The notes below the pieces were generated by a model. It searched no databases. It was not told the origin of the DNA and saw only the letters and a list, made by a program, of their open reading frames with translations. DNA of 32,833 nucleotides from CADEEN01 sp031379365. Its GTDB lineage: Bacteria; Pseudomonadota; Gammaproteobacteria; Burkholderiales; Burkholderiaceae_C. Shown piece after piece: positions 1 through 7,903 of this stretch (position 1 is the first letter of the stretch; each line of letters opens with the position of its first letter). Both the position numbers and the translations under genes were made by a program. The stretch is from assembly GCA_031379365.1 (NCBI GenBank), contig JANNFB010000242.1, positions 1 through 32,833 on the forward strand, given 5' to 3'.

Positions 1-22
1 ACCCTGAGGGTTGGCCAACGCC

Positions 23-1285
23 ATGCATCTGTCAGAACTGAAAGCCCAGCACGTCTCCGAGTTGCTCAAGATGGGCGAGGAGCTGGAGATCGAGAACGTC
101 GCCCGCCTGCGCAAGCAGGAGTTGATGTTTGCGATCATGAAAAAGCGCGCCAAGGGCGGCGAACAGGTCTTCGGCGACGGCGTGCTCGAAGTGCTGCCCG
201 ACGGGTTCGGCTTCCTGCGCTCGATCGAGGCCAGCTACATGGCTTCGACCGATGACATCTACCTTAGCCCGAGCCAGATTCGCCGCTTTAACCTGCACAC
301 CGGCGACATGGTCGAAGGTGAAGTGCGCGTGCCCAAGGACGGTGAACGCTACTTCGCGCTGGTCAAGGTGGACCGCGTGAACGGCTTGCTGCCCGAGGAG
401 AGCAAGCACAAGATCATGTTCGAGAACTTGACGCCGCTCTTCCCGAAGGAGCAGTTCAAGCTCGAGCGCGACATCAAGAGCGAAGAGAACATCACCAGCC
501 GCATCATCGACCTGATCGCACCGATCGGCAAAGGCCAGCGCGCCCTGCTCGTCGCCCAGCCCAAGACCGGCAAGACGGTGATGATGCAGCAGATGGCCCA
601 CGCGCTGGTGGCCAACCACCCTGACTGCCACCTGATCGTGCTGCTCGTCGACGAGCGGCCCGAGGAAGTGACCGAGATGGTGCGCACGGTGCGCGGCGAA
701 GTGATCAGTTCGACTTTCGACGAGCCGGCAGCACGCCACGTCCAGGTGGCCGAAATGGTGATCGAACGCGCCAAGCGCCTGGTCGAGCTGAAGAAGGACG
801 TGATCATCCTGCTCGACTCGATCACCCGCCTGGCGCGGGCCTACAACAACGTGCTGCCCAGCTCCGGCAAGGTGCTGACCGGCGGCGTCGATGCCAACGC
901 CCTGCAACGGCCCAAGCGCTTCTTCGGCGCGGCGCGCAATGTCGAAGAAGGCGGCTCGCTGACCATCATCGGCACCGCGCTGATCGACACCGGCTCGAAG
1001 ATGGACGAGGTCATCTACGAAGAGTTCAAGGGCACCGGCAACTGCGAAATCCACCTCGACCGGCGCATGGCCGAGAAGCGTGTCTACCCGTCCATCCTGC
1101 TCAACAAGAGCGGCACCCGGCGAGAGGAGCTGCTGCTCAAACCCGAGATCCTGCAGAAAACCTGGATCCTGCGCAAACTGCTCTATCCGATGGACGAGAT
1201 CGAGTCGATGGAGTTCATCCTCGACAAGATGAAGGCGAGCAAGAACAACATCGACTTCTTCGACATGATGCGCAGAGGAGGATGA
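23..1285 (+). CDS. rho: Transcription termination factor Rho
   Basis: Homohexameric RNA-dependent ATPase that loads on rut sites of nascent mRNA and terminates transcription. The 420-residue protein has the usual order: an N-terminal Rho_N helical domain beginning MHLSELK, a cold-shock-like RNA-binding domain (about residues 50-120, with DGFGFLR), and a RecA-type ATPase domain with Walker A PKTGKT at about residues 180-185 and Walker B ILLDSITRLARAYN. Length matches the family (about 420). I chose the ATG at 23 because MHLSELK is the conserved Rho N-terminus; an in-frame TTG at 11 would add four residues (MANA) and is less likely. Only 22 bases precede the start, so its promoter lies outside the window. 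It is followed by a repeat-like hairpin region and rpmE in the same direction. Confidence 0.98.
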   Translation: MHLSELKAQHVSELLKMGEELEIENVARLRKQELMFAIMKKRAKGGEQVFGDGVLEVLPDGFGFLRSIEASYMASTDDIYLSPSQIRRFNLHTGDMVEGEVRVPKDGERYFALVKVDRVNGLLPEESKHKIMFENLTPLFPKEQFKLERDIKSEENITSRIIDLIAPIGKGQRALLVAQPKTGKTVMMQQMAHALVANHPDCHLIVLLVDERPEEVTEMVRTVRGEVISSTFDEPAARHVQVAEMVIERAKRLVELKKDVIILLDSITRLARAYNNVLPSSGKVLTGGVDANALQRPKRFFGAARNVEEGGSLTIIGTALIDTGSKMDEVIYEEFKGTGNCEIHLDRRMAEKRVYPSILLNKSGTRREELLLKPEILQKTWILRKLLYPMDEIESMEFILDKMKASKNNIDFFDMMRRGG

Positions 1286-1366
1286 CGGCCCCAAGCTCGC
1301 TGCGCTCGCGTCCCCCGAGGGGCGCTCGGGCCGCTTGGGAGCGGCCCGGCGCTGGCCCGAGGTTTT
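1284..1366. repeat. GC-rich hairpin region, likely dispersed intergenic repeat
   Basis: Between rho and rpmE lies a GC-rich stretch with a GCTCGCTGCGCTCGC segment, a CCCCGAGGGG palindrome and a perfect 8-bp stem CGGGCCGC (1327-1334) / GCGGCCCG (1341-1348) around a TTGGGA loop. From memory, very similar GCTCGCT.CGCTCGC...CCCCGAGGGG modules are scattered between genes in many Comamonadaceae and relatives, so I read it as a dispersed repeat that may also act as a 3' mRNA-stabilising or termination structure for rho. Only one copy occurs in this window, so repetition cannot be shown here. Confidence 0.5.
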
Positions 1367-1373
1367 AGCCACC

Positions 1374-1379
1374 TATAAT
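1374..1379 (+). promoter_or_regulatory. -10 element of the rpmE promoter
   Basis: A perfect TATAAT lies 72 bases before the rpmE start, directly after the rho-rpmE hairpin region. No convincing -35 is visible at 16-18 bases upstream. Transcription would start near 1386, leaving a leader of about 65 bases. Confidence 0.5.
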
Positions 1380-1451
1380 CCGTTTTTCCGCCAGGGAAAG
1401 TGCGCCCAAATTCGAGGCGTGGCTGCCCACACAACCAGCGAGAGGTTTCCC

Positions 1452-1712
1452 ATGAAAGAAGGCATTCACCCCGGCTATCGCGACGTCTGCTTCGTCGATT
1501 TGTCCAATGGGTTCAAGTTCGTGACGCGCTCCTGCGCTCAGAGCAAGGAAATGATCAAGATGGAGGACGGCCGCGAGCTGCCTTTGTTCAAGGTCGAGAC
1601 GACCAGCGAGTCGCACGCGTTCTACACCGGCACACAGAAGAGCATCGACAACCTGGGCGGTCGGGTCGAGAAGTTCCGCAACAAATTCGCCAATCTCACC
1701 GCCAAGAAGTGA
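1452..1712 (+). CDS. rpmE: 50S ribosomal protein L31, type B
   Basis: Large-subunit ribosomal protein L31 of 86 residues, starting MKEGIHPGYRDV. It is the zinc-independent type B (RpmE2) form: the family core H-P-x-Y-x-x-V is present, but the CxxC zinc ligands of the type A protein are not; the only cysteines are isolated (CFVD and RSCAQ). The start ATG follows an AGAGG Shine-Dalgarno-like sequence (about 1441-1445). In many bacteria the zinc-free paralogue is induced by zinc limitation; here it lies next to rho and has its own -10 element, so it may be the only L31 and constitutively expressed. That last point is inference. A strong intrinsic terminator follows. Confidence 0.95.
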   Translation: MKEGIHPGYRDVCFVDLSNGFKFVTRSCAQSKEMIKMEDGRELPLFKVETTSESHAFYTGTQKSIDNLGGRVEKFRNKFANLTAKK

Positions 1713-1734
1713 CCTTCGGCGTGGCGAGCGCGAC

Positions 1735-1762
1735 AAGGGCAGCTTCGGCTGCCCTTTCTTTT
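1735..1762 (+). terminator. Intrinsic terminator after rpmE
   Basis: Perfect 9-bp stem AAGGGCAGC / GCTGCCCTT closed by a stable TTCG tetraloop (1744-1747) and followed by TCTTTT. A textbook Rho-independent terminator 22 bases after the rpmE stop codon. Confidence 0.9.
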
Positions 1763-1796
1763 GCCGGACGCCCCGGACTCGCGGCATGATCCGCGC

Positions 1797-3458
1797 GTGA
1801 ACCCGACCCCCACCCCGGCCCTTGTCACGCAGCGGGCCGTGCAGCGTCTGCCGCGGCTGGCGCTGTTCATGTTCTGCGCGGCCTACGTGCTGCCCGGCCT
1901 CTTCGGCCGCGACCCCTGGCGTGGCGCAGATCAAACCGCCTTCGGCTACATGTTGGCCATGGCCGAGGGCCGCACCGCCTGGTTCGCACCGACCCTGGGG
2001 GGGCTCCCACCCGAGAACGCGGTTCTGCCCCATTGGTTGGGCGCCGCCAGCATCTGGTTGCTGTCTCCGTTGATGGATGCACCGCTGGCAGCACGCGTAC
2101 CCTTCGGCCTGCTGCTGGCAGGTGTCCTCGCATTGATCTGGTACACCACATTTCACCTGGCCCGCACCGACGCCGCGCAACCGGTCGCCTTCGCATTCGG
2201 CGGCGAGGCTGAACCGGTTGACTATGCCCGCGCCATGGCCGACGGTGCCTTGCTGGCACTGATCGCTTCGCTGGGCCTGTTGCAACTGGGTCACGAGACG
2301 ACACCGGAACTCGCCCAACTCTTTACGGCCGCCCTGGCGCTGTGGGCTTGCGCTGCCGCACCGTTCCGCGGTTGGCGCGCGCGCCTTGCCATGCTGGGCG
2401 CGCTGCCCTTGCTCGCGGCCAGCGGTGCGCCGACGATGGCCTTGCTGTTCGGTGCTGCCGTGTGTGGCATCACCGCGCGGTCGACCTACGCCGCAGGGCG
2501 CAGCTTTGCACCCTGGGCGGCGGCAGCCACGGGCCTGGCAGGGTTGACTGCTTGGGTACTCGGCACCTGGGCTTGGCGTGTTGAAGTCCAGGCCACTGCC
2601 GCGCAGGGCTTGCAGCTGGTGCGCCTGTGGTTGTGGTTTCTGTGGCCGGTATGGCTGCTTGCGCTCTGGACCTTGTGGCGCTGGCGCATGCACCTGAACA
2701 AGCGGCACATCGCCCTGCCCCTGGCCTGGGCCGTTGTGTCGCTGTTGGCCTGCATCGGCGGTGGCGGGTTCGACCGCGCTTTGATGATCGGCCTGCCGGG
2801 CTTCGCCGTATTGGCCGCTTTCGCTTTGCCGACCCTGCAACGCGGCACCAGTGCGGCGGTCGATTGGTTCTCGGTCTTCTTCTTCACGATCGCAGCGCTG
2901 GCAATCTGGGTCATCTATGCGGCCATGGTCACGGGCATTCCCGAGCGCCCCGCTGCGAACGTGGTCAAGCTGGCGCCGGGTTTTGCCATGCAGTTTTCAC
3001 TCTTCCCCCTGCTCGTGGCCGCGGCGGGCACGGTGGCTTGGCTGGTCCTCGTACGTTGGCGGACCGGGCGACACCAGCACGCCTTGTGGAAGAGCCTGGT
3101 TCTGCCGGCGGGAGGCGTCGCACTGGCGTGGCTGTTGCTGATGACGCTGTGGTTGCCGCTGCTGGACTACGCCCGCAGCAATCGGCCCTGGGTCAGCCAG
3201 CTCAAACCCTTGGTGCCAGCAGGCGCCTGCATTGCCGCACCCGGCTTCTCTCGGTCCGCCGTGGCGGCGCTGGAGCAGTACGGCCGCTGGCGCGTCGATG
3301 CCAGGGCCGGTGGCACCTCGAACTGCGCGATCTTGTTGCGGCAGGAACGTCGCGGTCAAACAGCGCCGGCGCTGGCGCCGGGCTGGGAGCCGATCGGCCG
3401 CATCAAGCGCCCGACCGACCGCGAAGAAACCACCGTCGTGCTACGCCGCCTGAGCTGA
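1797..3458 (+). CDS. Multi-pass membrane protein, GT-C (ArnT/PMT-like) glycosyltransferase family
   Basis: A 553-residue integral membrane protein with roughly a dozen hydrophobic segments and a short C-terminal soluble tail. After the first membrane helix comes a loop with GRDPWRGADQ, which resembles the first periplasmic loop of GT-C enzymes where acidic catalytic residues sit. On that basis I call it a glycosyltransferase-like protein that would move a sugar from a polyprenyl-phosphate donor on the periplasmic face; donor and acceptor cannot be told. I chose the GTG at 1797 because the open frame upstream (TTG at 1761) begins inside the rpmE terminator; the frame's first true ATG is far inside the protein. 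Its last 18 bases overlap the convergent 3' end of phoR. It might equally be an uncharacterised GT-C-like protein without known activity. Confidence 0.7.
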   Translation: MNPTPTPALVTQRAVQRLPRLALFMFCAAYVLPGLFGRDPWRGADQTAFGYMLAMAEGRTAWFAPTLGGLPPENAVLPHWLGAASIWLLSPLMDAPLAARVPFGLLLAGVLALIWYTTFHLARTDAAQPVAFAFGGEAEPVDYARAMADGALLALIASLGLLQLGHETTPELAQLFTAALALWACAAAPFRGWRARLAMLGALPLLAASGAPTMALLFGAAVCGITARSTYAAGRSFAPWAAAATGLAGLTAWVLGTWAWRVEVQATAAQGLQLVRLWLWFLWPVWLLALWTLWRWRMHLNKRHIALPLAWAVVSLLACIGGGGFDRALMIGLPGFAVLAAFALPTLQRGTSAAVDWFSVFFFTIAALAIWVIYAAMVTGIPERPAANVVKLAPGFAMQFSLFPLLVAAAGTVAWLVLVRWRTGRHQHALWKSLVLPAGGVALAWLLLMTLWLPLLDYARSNRPWVSQLKPLVPAGACIAAPGFSRSAVAALEQYGRWRVDARAGGTSNCAILLRQERRGQTAPALAPGWEPIGRIKRPTDREETTVVLRRLS

Positions 3459-4808
3459 CCCAAGCGCGACGGCTGGCAGTGCGCCGGTCGATGCTGCAGC
3501 CACGCGCACCCGGGCGGCGGGAAAGACGAGCTTGAAGCTGGACCCCTTGCCCGGTTCGCTCTGGATATCGAGTTCGCCGCCGTGGCGTTGCACCACGTGC
3601 TTGACGATGGCCAGGCCCAAACCCGTGCCGCCCGTGTCACGCGACCGGCTGCCATCCACACGGTAGAAGCGCTCCGTCAGGCGTGGCAGATGGTCTCTGT
3701 CGATGCCGATGCCACTGTCGCGAACTTCGAACTCGGCGCAACCGTCACCCTCACGCACGCGCCAGTGGATCTGAATCGTGCCGCCGTCCGGCGTGTAGCG
3801 AACCGCGTTGCTGACGAGGTTGCCCATGGCACTGACCAATTCGGTTTCAACGCCCGCCACCTGGCAGCCGGCTTGGGCTTCGAGACTGATGTTGTGTCGG
3901 CCACCAGACAGGGCCTGGCCATCGGCCAGCGTACTCTGCAGCCCCGCGTCGATCTCGACCCAGCGGTCGGCGGCCGGCAGGGGCCCACCCTCGAGCTGGG
4001 CCAAGGTCAACAGGTCATCCACCAAAGCCTGGATTCGGTCGGTCTGCTGACGCATCAGGCTCAACACGCGCGGCCGCTCGGCAGCGGTGAGGGGCACGGT
4101 AGCCAAGGTTTCGACGAAACCCGACAACACGGTCAGCGGGGTGCGGATCTCGTGGGACACGTTAGCCACGAAGTCGCGCCGCATCGCATCCGTGCGCTCG
4201 CGCTCCGTGATGTCTTGCGACAGCACCAGTTTCATGCCCTCCCCATATGGCCGCACCAGAACCGACAGGCTTCCGCGGCCACGCGGGCTGGTGAAGGTGA
4301 CAGGCTCGGCATGGCTGCCCGATTGCAGGTGGGCCACAAAGGCCGGTGCACGAACCAGATTGGTCACGCGCTGCAGGCGATCCCGCTCCGGGTCGATGCC
4401 GAAGTGGTCTGCCGCCTGGGAGTTGCACCACGCAATTTGCTCGTTGGCGTCCAGCATCATCACGCCGTTGGGTGAAGCCTCGATCGCCGACAGAAACTGC
4501 CGCAAACGCGTCTGCTCTTGCTCGGTCTCGCGCTCGCGCATGCGAAGCGCCCGCTCGACGCGGTAACCCAACTCACCCCAGAACCCCGTGTCGCGCGGCG
4601 CTGGCTGCTCCTGCCCGCCCCGCAACCAGGCGCGCAGTTGGCGTCCCTTGCCAGCGTCGCGCAGTGCCACGACCGTGAGGGTCAGCGAGGCGCCGACCAT
4701 GACACCGAGGTGCGGCCACTTCAACAGGCTGCCTGCGATCCATCCGAGCAACGCGCCGATGGCCATCGCCGTCAGCGCGCTGGCCACTCGGAGCAGGATC
4801 AGGTTCAT
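3441..4808 (-). CDS. phoR: Phosphate regulon sensor histidine kinase PhoR
   Basis: Membrane-bound kinase/phosphatase of PhoB. The 455-residue protein has two hydrophobic segments at the N-terminus (about 5-27 and 33-50) with almost no periplasmic loop, as in PhoR proteins that sense phosphate through PstSCAB-PhoU. A PAS domain follows (about 100-200), then a HisKA domain with the phospho-acceptor His219 in FVANVSHEIRTPL, and a HATPase domain with N box NLVSNAVRYTPDGG and G boxes DSGIGI and GGTGLGLAIVKH. Its ATG overlaps the phoB stop by four bases (ATGA), so the two are translationally coupled. It is the last gene of the pst-pho cluster and converges on the glycosyltransferase gene with an 18-bp overlap. 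Confidence 0.97.
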   Translation of the reverse strand: MNLILLRVASALTAMAIGALLGWIAGSLLKWPHLGVMVGASLTLTVVALRDAGKGRQLRAWLRGGQEQPAPRDTGFWGELGYRVERALRMRERETEQEQTRLRQFLSAIEASPNGVMMLDANEQIAWCNSQAADHFGIDPERDRLQRVTNLVRAPAFVAHLQSGSHAEPVTFTSPRGRGSLSVLVRPYGEGMKLVLSQDITERERTDAMRRDFVANVSHEIRTPLTVLSGFVETLATVPLTAAERPRVLSLMRQQTDRIQALVDDLLTLAQLEGGPLPAADRWVEIDAGLQSTLADGQALSGGRHNISLEAQAGCQVAGVETELVSAMGNLVSNAVRYTPDGGTIQIHWRVREGDGCAEFEVRDSGIGIDRDHLPRLTERFYRVDGSRSRDTGGTGLGLAIVKHVVQRHGGELDIQSEPGKGSSFKLVFPAARVRVAAASTGALPAVALGSAQAA

Positions 4809-5515
4809 GCGGGCAAGGGGTTGGCTTGCGTCATCCGGTAGCCTGCGCCGCGCACGGTCTCGACCATCTGGGCGCCCTGAACGGGAGTCAAGGCTTCACG
4901 CAAGCGCTTGACGTGAACATCAACGGTGCGCTCTTCGATGAAGACGTGGTCGCCCCAGACCCGGTCGAGCAGCTGAGCGCGGCTGTGCACGCGTTCGGGG
5001 TGGGTCATCAAGAAGTGAAGCAGTCGAAACTCGGTCGGGCCGACCTTGACCTCTCGCATCGCACCGTCAACCTGGCGCGTCACACGTCGTGTGGCCGGGT
5101 CGAGGCGCAGTCCGGCGACTTCGACCGCCTCGTCCAGGGCCTGCGGAGCCTTTCGACGCAGGACGGCGCGAATTCGCGCCAGCAGCTCCTTCGGCGAGAA
5201 AGGCTTGGTCAGGTAGTCGTCTGCGCCGCCGTCCAACCCGGCCAGCTTGTCGCCTTCGTCAGCGCGCGCTGTGAGCATGATGATGGGCAGGCCTTTCGTG
5301 CGGCTCGCAGCACGCCAGGTCTTGGCCAAAGCCAGGCCGGACTGCCCGGGCAACATCCAGTCGAGCAAAACCAGATCGGGCAGGACACGGTCCACGCTTT
5401 GCAACGCTGCGTCGGCGTCGCTGGCCACGGTGACCTCGTAGCCCGCATGCCGCAGGTTGATGGCCACCAGTTCTGCAATGGCAGACTCGTCCTCGACAAC
5501 CAGAATGCGGCTCAT
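4805..5515 (-). CDS. phoB: Phosphate regulon response regulator PhoB
   Basis: OmpR/PhoB-family transcription factor of 236 residues that binds Pho boxes when phosphorylated by PhoR. The receiver domain (1-120) has the acidic pocket E8-D9 and phospho-acceptor Asp52 in LLDWMLPG, a conserved Thr in LTAR and Lys in KPFS. The C-terminal winged helix (about 130-230) carries the typical PhoB ending RVWGDHVFIEERTVDVHVKR. It overlaps phoU upstream and phoR downstream by four bases each. Pho-box-like sequences upstream of pstS (10103-10120) suggest it controls its own cluster. Confidence 0.98.
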   Translation of the reverse strand: MSRILVVEDESAIAELVAINLRHAGYEVTVASDADAALQSVDRVLPDLVLLDWMLPGQSGLALAKTWRAASRTKGLPIIMLTARADEGDKLAGLDGGADDYLTKPFSPKELLARIRAVLRRKAPQALDEAVEVAGLRLDPATRRVTRQVDGAMREVKVGPTEFRLLHFLMTHPERVHSRAQLLDRVWGDHVFIEERTVDVHVKRLREALTPVQGAQMVETVRGAGYRMTQANPLPA

Positions 5516-6219
5516 TGGACGACGGCGGCGATGTCTTCGACCGATGTGTGGCGCACATCGGTGCCCTTGACGACGTAGATGATCGCCTCGGCCAGGTTCT
5601 TGGCGTGGTCGCCGACGCGCTCGATGGCCTTGGCCACGAACACCAGGTCGATACTGGCCGAGATGGTGCGCGGGTCTTCCATCATGTAGGTGATGAGCTT
5701 GCGCATCAGACCATCGAACTCGCGGTCGATCTGATCGTCGGCGCGCAGCACTTCCAGCGCCTGGGCCGTGTCGAGCCGCGCAAAGGCGTCGAGTGCCTTG
5801 CGCAGCTGCGCAATGGCCAGATCGGCCTCGAAGGACAAGTCCGCCACAGGCAGGCGCATGCGGCTCGACACACCGGTATTGAGCAGGCGCTGCACGGTTC
5901 GCGCGATCCGTGCCGCCTCATCGCCCACGCGCTCCAAGTTGGCGATCGTGCGACTGATCGCGATCAGCAGGCGCAGGTCGCGTGCGGTCGGCTGGCGTCG
6001 CGCGATGATGGCCGACAGGTCGCGGTCGATCTCGATCTCCATCGTGTTGACGCGCTCCTCGGCCGTCAGCACCTGACTGGCGCTCTCGCCAGAGAACTGG
6101 GTCAACGCATAGACCGAGCGGGCCACCTGGGACTCGACCAGGCCGCCCATCTCGAGCACGCGGTTGGAAATGCCAGACAGCTCGGCGTCGAACTGGGTTG
6201 AAAGATGCTTCTCGGTCAT
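5512..6219 (-). CDS. phoU: Phosphate signalling/transport regulator PhoU
   Basis: Cytoplasmic helical protein of 235 residues made of two PhoU three-helix repeats. It links the PstSCAB transporter to PhoR and keeps the regulon off when phosphate is plentiful. Start chosen at MTEKHLSTQFDAEL, matching the family length (about 235-240); the longer open frame upstream would run into pstB. Metal-binding-type E/D-rich helices are visible (for example RVGDEAARIART and ERVGDHAKNLAEAI, the two equivalent repeats). It lies 11 bases after pstB and overlaps phoB by four. Confidence 0.97.
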   Translation of the reverse strand: MTEKHLSTQFDAELSGISNRVLEMGGLVESQVARSVYALTQFSGESASQVLTAEERVNTMEIEIDRDLSAIIARRQPTARDLRLLIAISRTIANLERVGDEAARIARTVQRLLNTGVSSRMRLPVADLSFEADLAIAQLRKALDAFARLDTAQALEVLRADDQIDREFDGLMRKLITYMMEDPRTISASIDLVFVAKAIERVGDHAKNLAEAIIYVVKGTDVRHTSVEDIAAVVQ

Positions 6220-6230
6220 GTTGTCCTTCC

Positions 6231-7016
6231 TCAGCCGAACCGGCCGGTGATGTAGTCCTCGGTATCGCGCTTCTTGGGCTTCATGAACAACTCCGTGGTC
6301 GGACCGAATTCGACCAGATCGCCGAGGTACATGTAGGCTGTGTAGTCCGAACAACGCGCAGCCTGCTGCATGTTGTGCGTCACGATCATCACCGTGTAAT
6401 CGCTCTTGAGTTCATGGATCAGCTCTTCGATCTTGCCGGTGGAAATCGGATCCAGGGCCGAACAAGGTTCGTCGAGAAGTAGCACCTCGGGCTTGATCGC
6501 GATACCGCGAGCGATGCACAGGCGCTGCTGCTGCCCGCCGGACAGGCTGGCGCCATTCTGAGCCAGCTTGTCCTTGACCTCGCCCCACAGCGCGGCTTTC
6601 TTCAGCGCCCATTCGACGCGCTCGTCCATCTCCACCCGCGGCAGCGCCTCGAACAGGCGCACACCAAAGGCGATGTTGTCGTAGATGGACATCGGGAAGG
6701 GCGTCGGCTTCTGGAACACCATGCCGATCTTGGCGCGAATCAGGCTGACGTCGAGCTTGCTCTGCAACACGTCTTCGCCGTCCAGCGTAACCGTGCCTTC
6801 GGCACGTTGCTCTGGGTAGAGCTCGAACATGCGGTTGAAGACGCGCAGCAGGGTGCTCTTGCCGCAACCCGACGGGCCGATGAAGGCCGTGACCTTGCGC
6901 TCGGGGATATCGAGGTTGATGTTCTTCAGCGCCTTGAACTTGCCGTAATAGAAGTTCAGGTCGCGAACCGCGATCTTGATCTTCTCGCCGGCAGTGACGT
7001 CCACCTTGGTGTCCAT
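6231..7016 (-). CDS. pstB: Phosphate ABC transporter ATP-binding protein PstB
   Basis: Cytoplasmic ATPase of the high-affinity phosphate importer PstSCAB, 261 residues. Walker A GPSGCGKST is at 47-55, the Q-loop at VFQKPTPFPMSIYDN, the ABC signature LSGGQQQRLCIARGIA at 158-173 and Walker B LLLDEPCSALDP at about 179-190, followed by the switch histidine in VTHNMQQAAR. These PstB-specific sequences (FPMSIYDN, CSALDPIS) make the assignment firm. It lies 14 bases downstream of pstA and 11 bases upstream of phoU. Confidence 0.99.
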   Translation of the reverse strand: MDTKVDVTAGEKIKIAVRDLNFYYGKFKALKNINLDIPERKVTAFIGPSGCGKSTLLRVFNRMFELYPEQRAEGTVTLDGEDVLQSKLDVSLIRAKIGMVFQKPTPFPMSIYDNIAFGVRLFEALPRVEMDERVEWALKKAALWGEVKDKLAQNGASLSGGQQQRLCIARGIAIKPEVLLLDEPCSALDPISTGKIEELIHELKSDYTVMIVTHNMQQAARCSDYTAYMYLGDLVEFGPTTELFMKPKKRDTEDYITGRFG

Positions 7017-7030
7017 GGTCGGTTCTCGAT

Positions 7031-7903
7031 TCAGTTCTTGTTGCGGAACAACACGCGGGCCAGGATGTTGAGCATCAGCACACCCAGCGTGATCAGGAAA
7101 ACGCCGGCCCAGGCCAGGTCCTTCCAGTTCTCGTAGGGACTGAGAGCGAACTTGTAGATCGTCACGGGCAGGCTGGCCATCGGCTCACCCAGATTCAGAG
7201 TCCAGAACTGGTTGGACAGCGCTGTGAACAGCAGAGGCGCGGTCTCGCCGGCAATCCGCGCCAGTGCGAGCAGGATTCCGGTCATGACACCCGCACGCGC
7301 GGCCTTGAGGGTGACGGAATAGATCACTTTCCACTTCGGTGTGCCCAGGGCGTAGGCCGCCTCGCGCAAGGCATTGGGGATCAGGCTGAGCATGTTCTCG
7401 GTGGTGCGAATGACCACCGGGATGACGATCAGGGACAAGGCCAGCACACCCGCCGCCGCCGAAAACGATCTCACCTGGGCAACGACCAGGGCGTAGATGA
7501 ACAGCCCGATGACGATCGACGGCGCTGACAGCAGGATGTCGTTGATGAAGCCGGTGACAAATCCCAGCCGGGTCTTCTTGCCGTACTCGGCCAGATAGAT
7601 GCCGCACAGGATGCCGATCGGCGTTCCCAGCAGCGTCGCCAGGCTGACCATCACCACCGAGCCGGCAATGGCATTGGCCAGGCCACCCGTCTCGGCCTGC
7701 GGCGGCGGCGTCATCTCGGTAAAGACGGAGAGCGCGATGCCGCCGATGCCCAGGCGGAATGTCTCGAACAGGATCCAGGCCAACCAGAACATGCCGAAGC
7801 TCATCGCGCCCAGCGAGAGCGTCAGCGCGATCACGTTCATCCGCTTGCGCTGCCGGTGCATGCGCAGGCGACCGGCGTCAATGCCGGCAGACAAACCGCT
7901 CAT
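7031..7903 (-). CDS. pstA: Phosphate ABC transporter permease PstA
   Basis: Inner-membrane permease subunit of PstSCAB, 290 residues, with six predicted membrane helices and the ABC permease EAA-like loop REAAYALGTPKWKVIYSVTLKAA that contacts PstB. The start MSGLSAGIDAGRL is fixed by a four-base overlap (ATGA, 7900-7903) with the pstC stop; the longer open frame beyond it is out of frame with pstC and spurious. Partner of PstC in the channel. Confidence 0.97.
   Translation of the reverse strand: MSGLSAGIDAGRLRMHRQRKRMNVIALTLSLGAMSFGMFWLAWILFETFRLGIGGIALSVFTEMTPPPQAETGGLANAIAGSVVMVSLATLLGTPIGILCGIYLAEYGKKTRLGFVTGFINDILLSAPSIVIGLFIYALVVAQVRSFSAAAGVLALSLIVIPVVIRTTENMLSLIPNALREAAYALGTPKWKVIYSVTLKAARAGVMTGILLALARIAGETAPLLFTALSNQFWTLNLGEPMASLPVTIYKFALSPYENWKDLAWAGVFLITLGVLMLNILARVLFRNKN

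Noticed and set aside
32..1372. 446-codon open frame opposite rho
   Set aside because: It is a mirror of rho caused by high GC and has no family motifs; the same applies to other long frames opposite phoR, phoB, phoU, ftsH, carA, carB and surE.
1761..1796. Longer version of the glycosyltransferase starting at TTG 1761
   Set aside because: The codon lies in the T-tract of the rpmE terminator and has no ribosome binding site; the GTG at 1797 is more credible.
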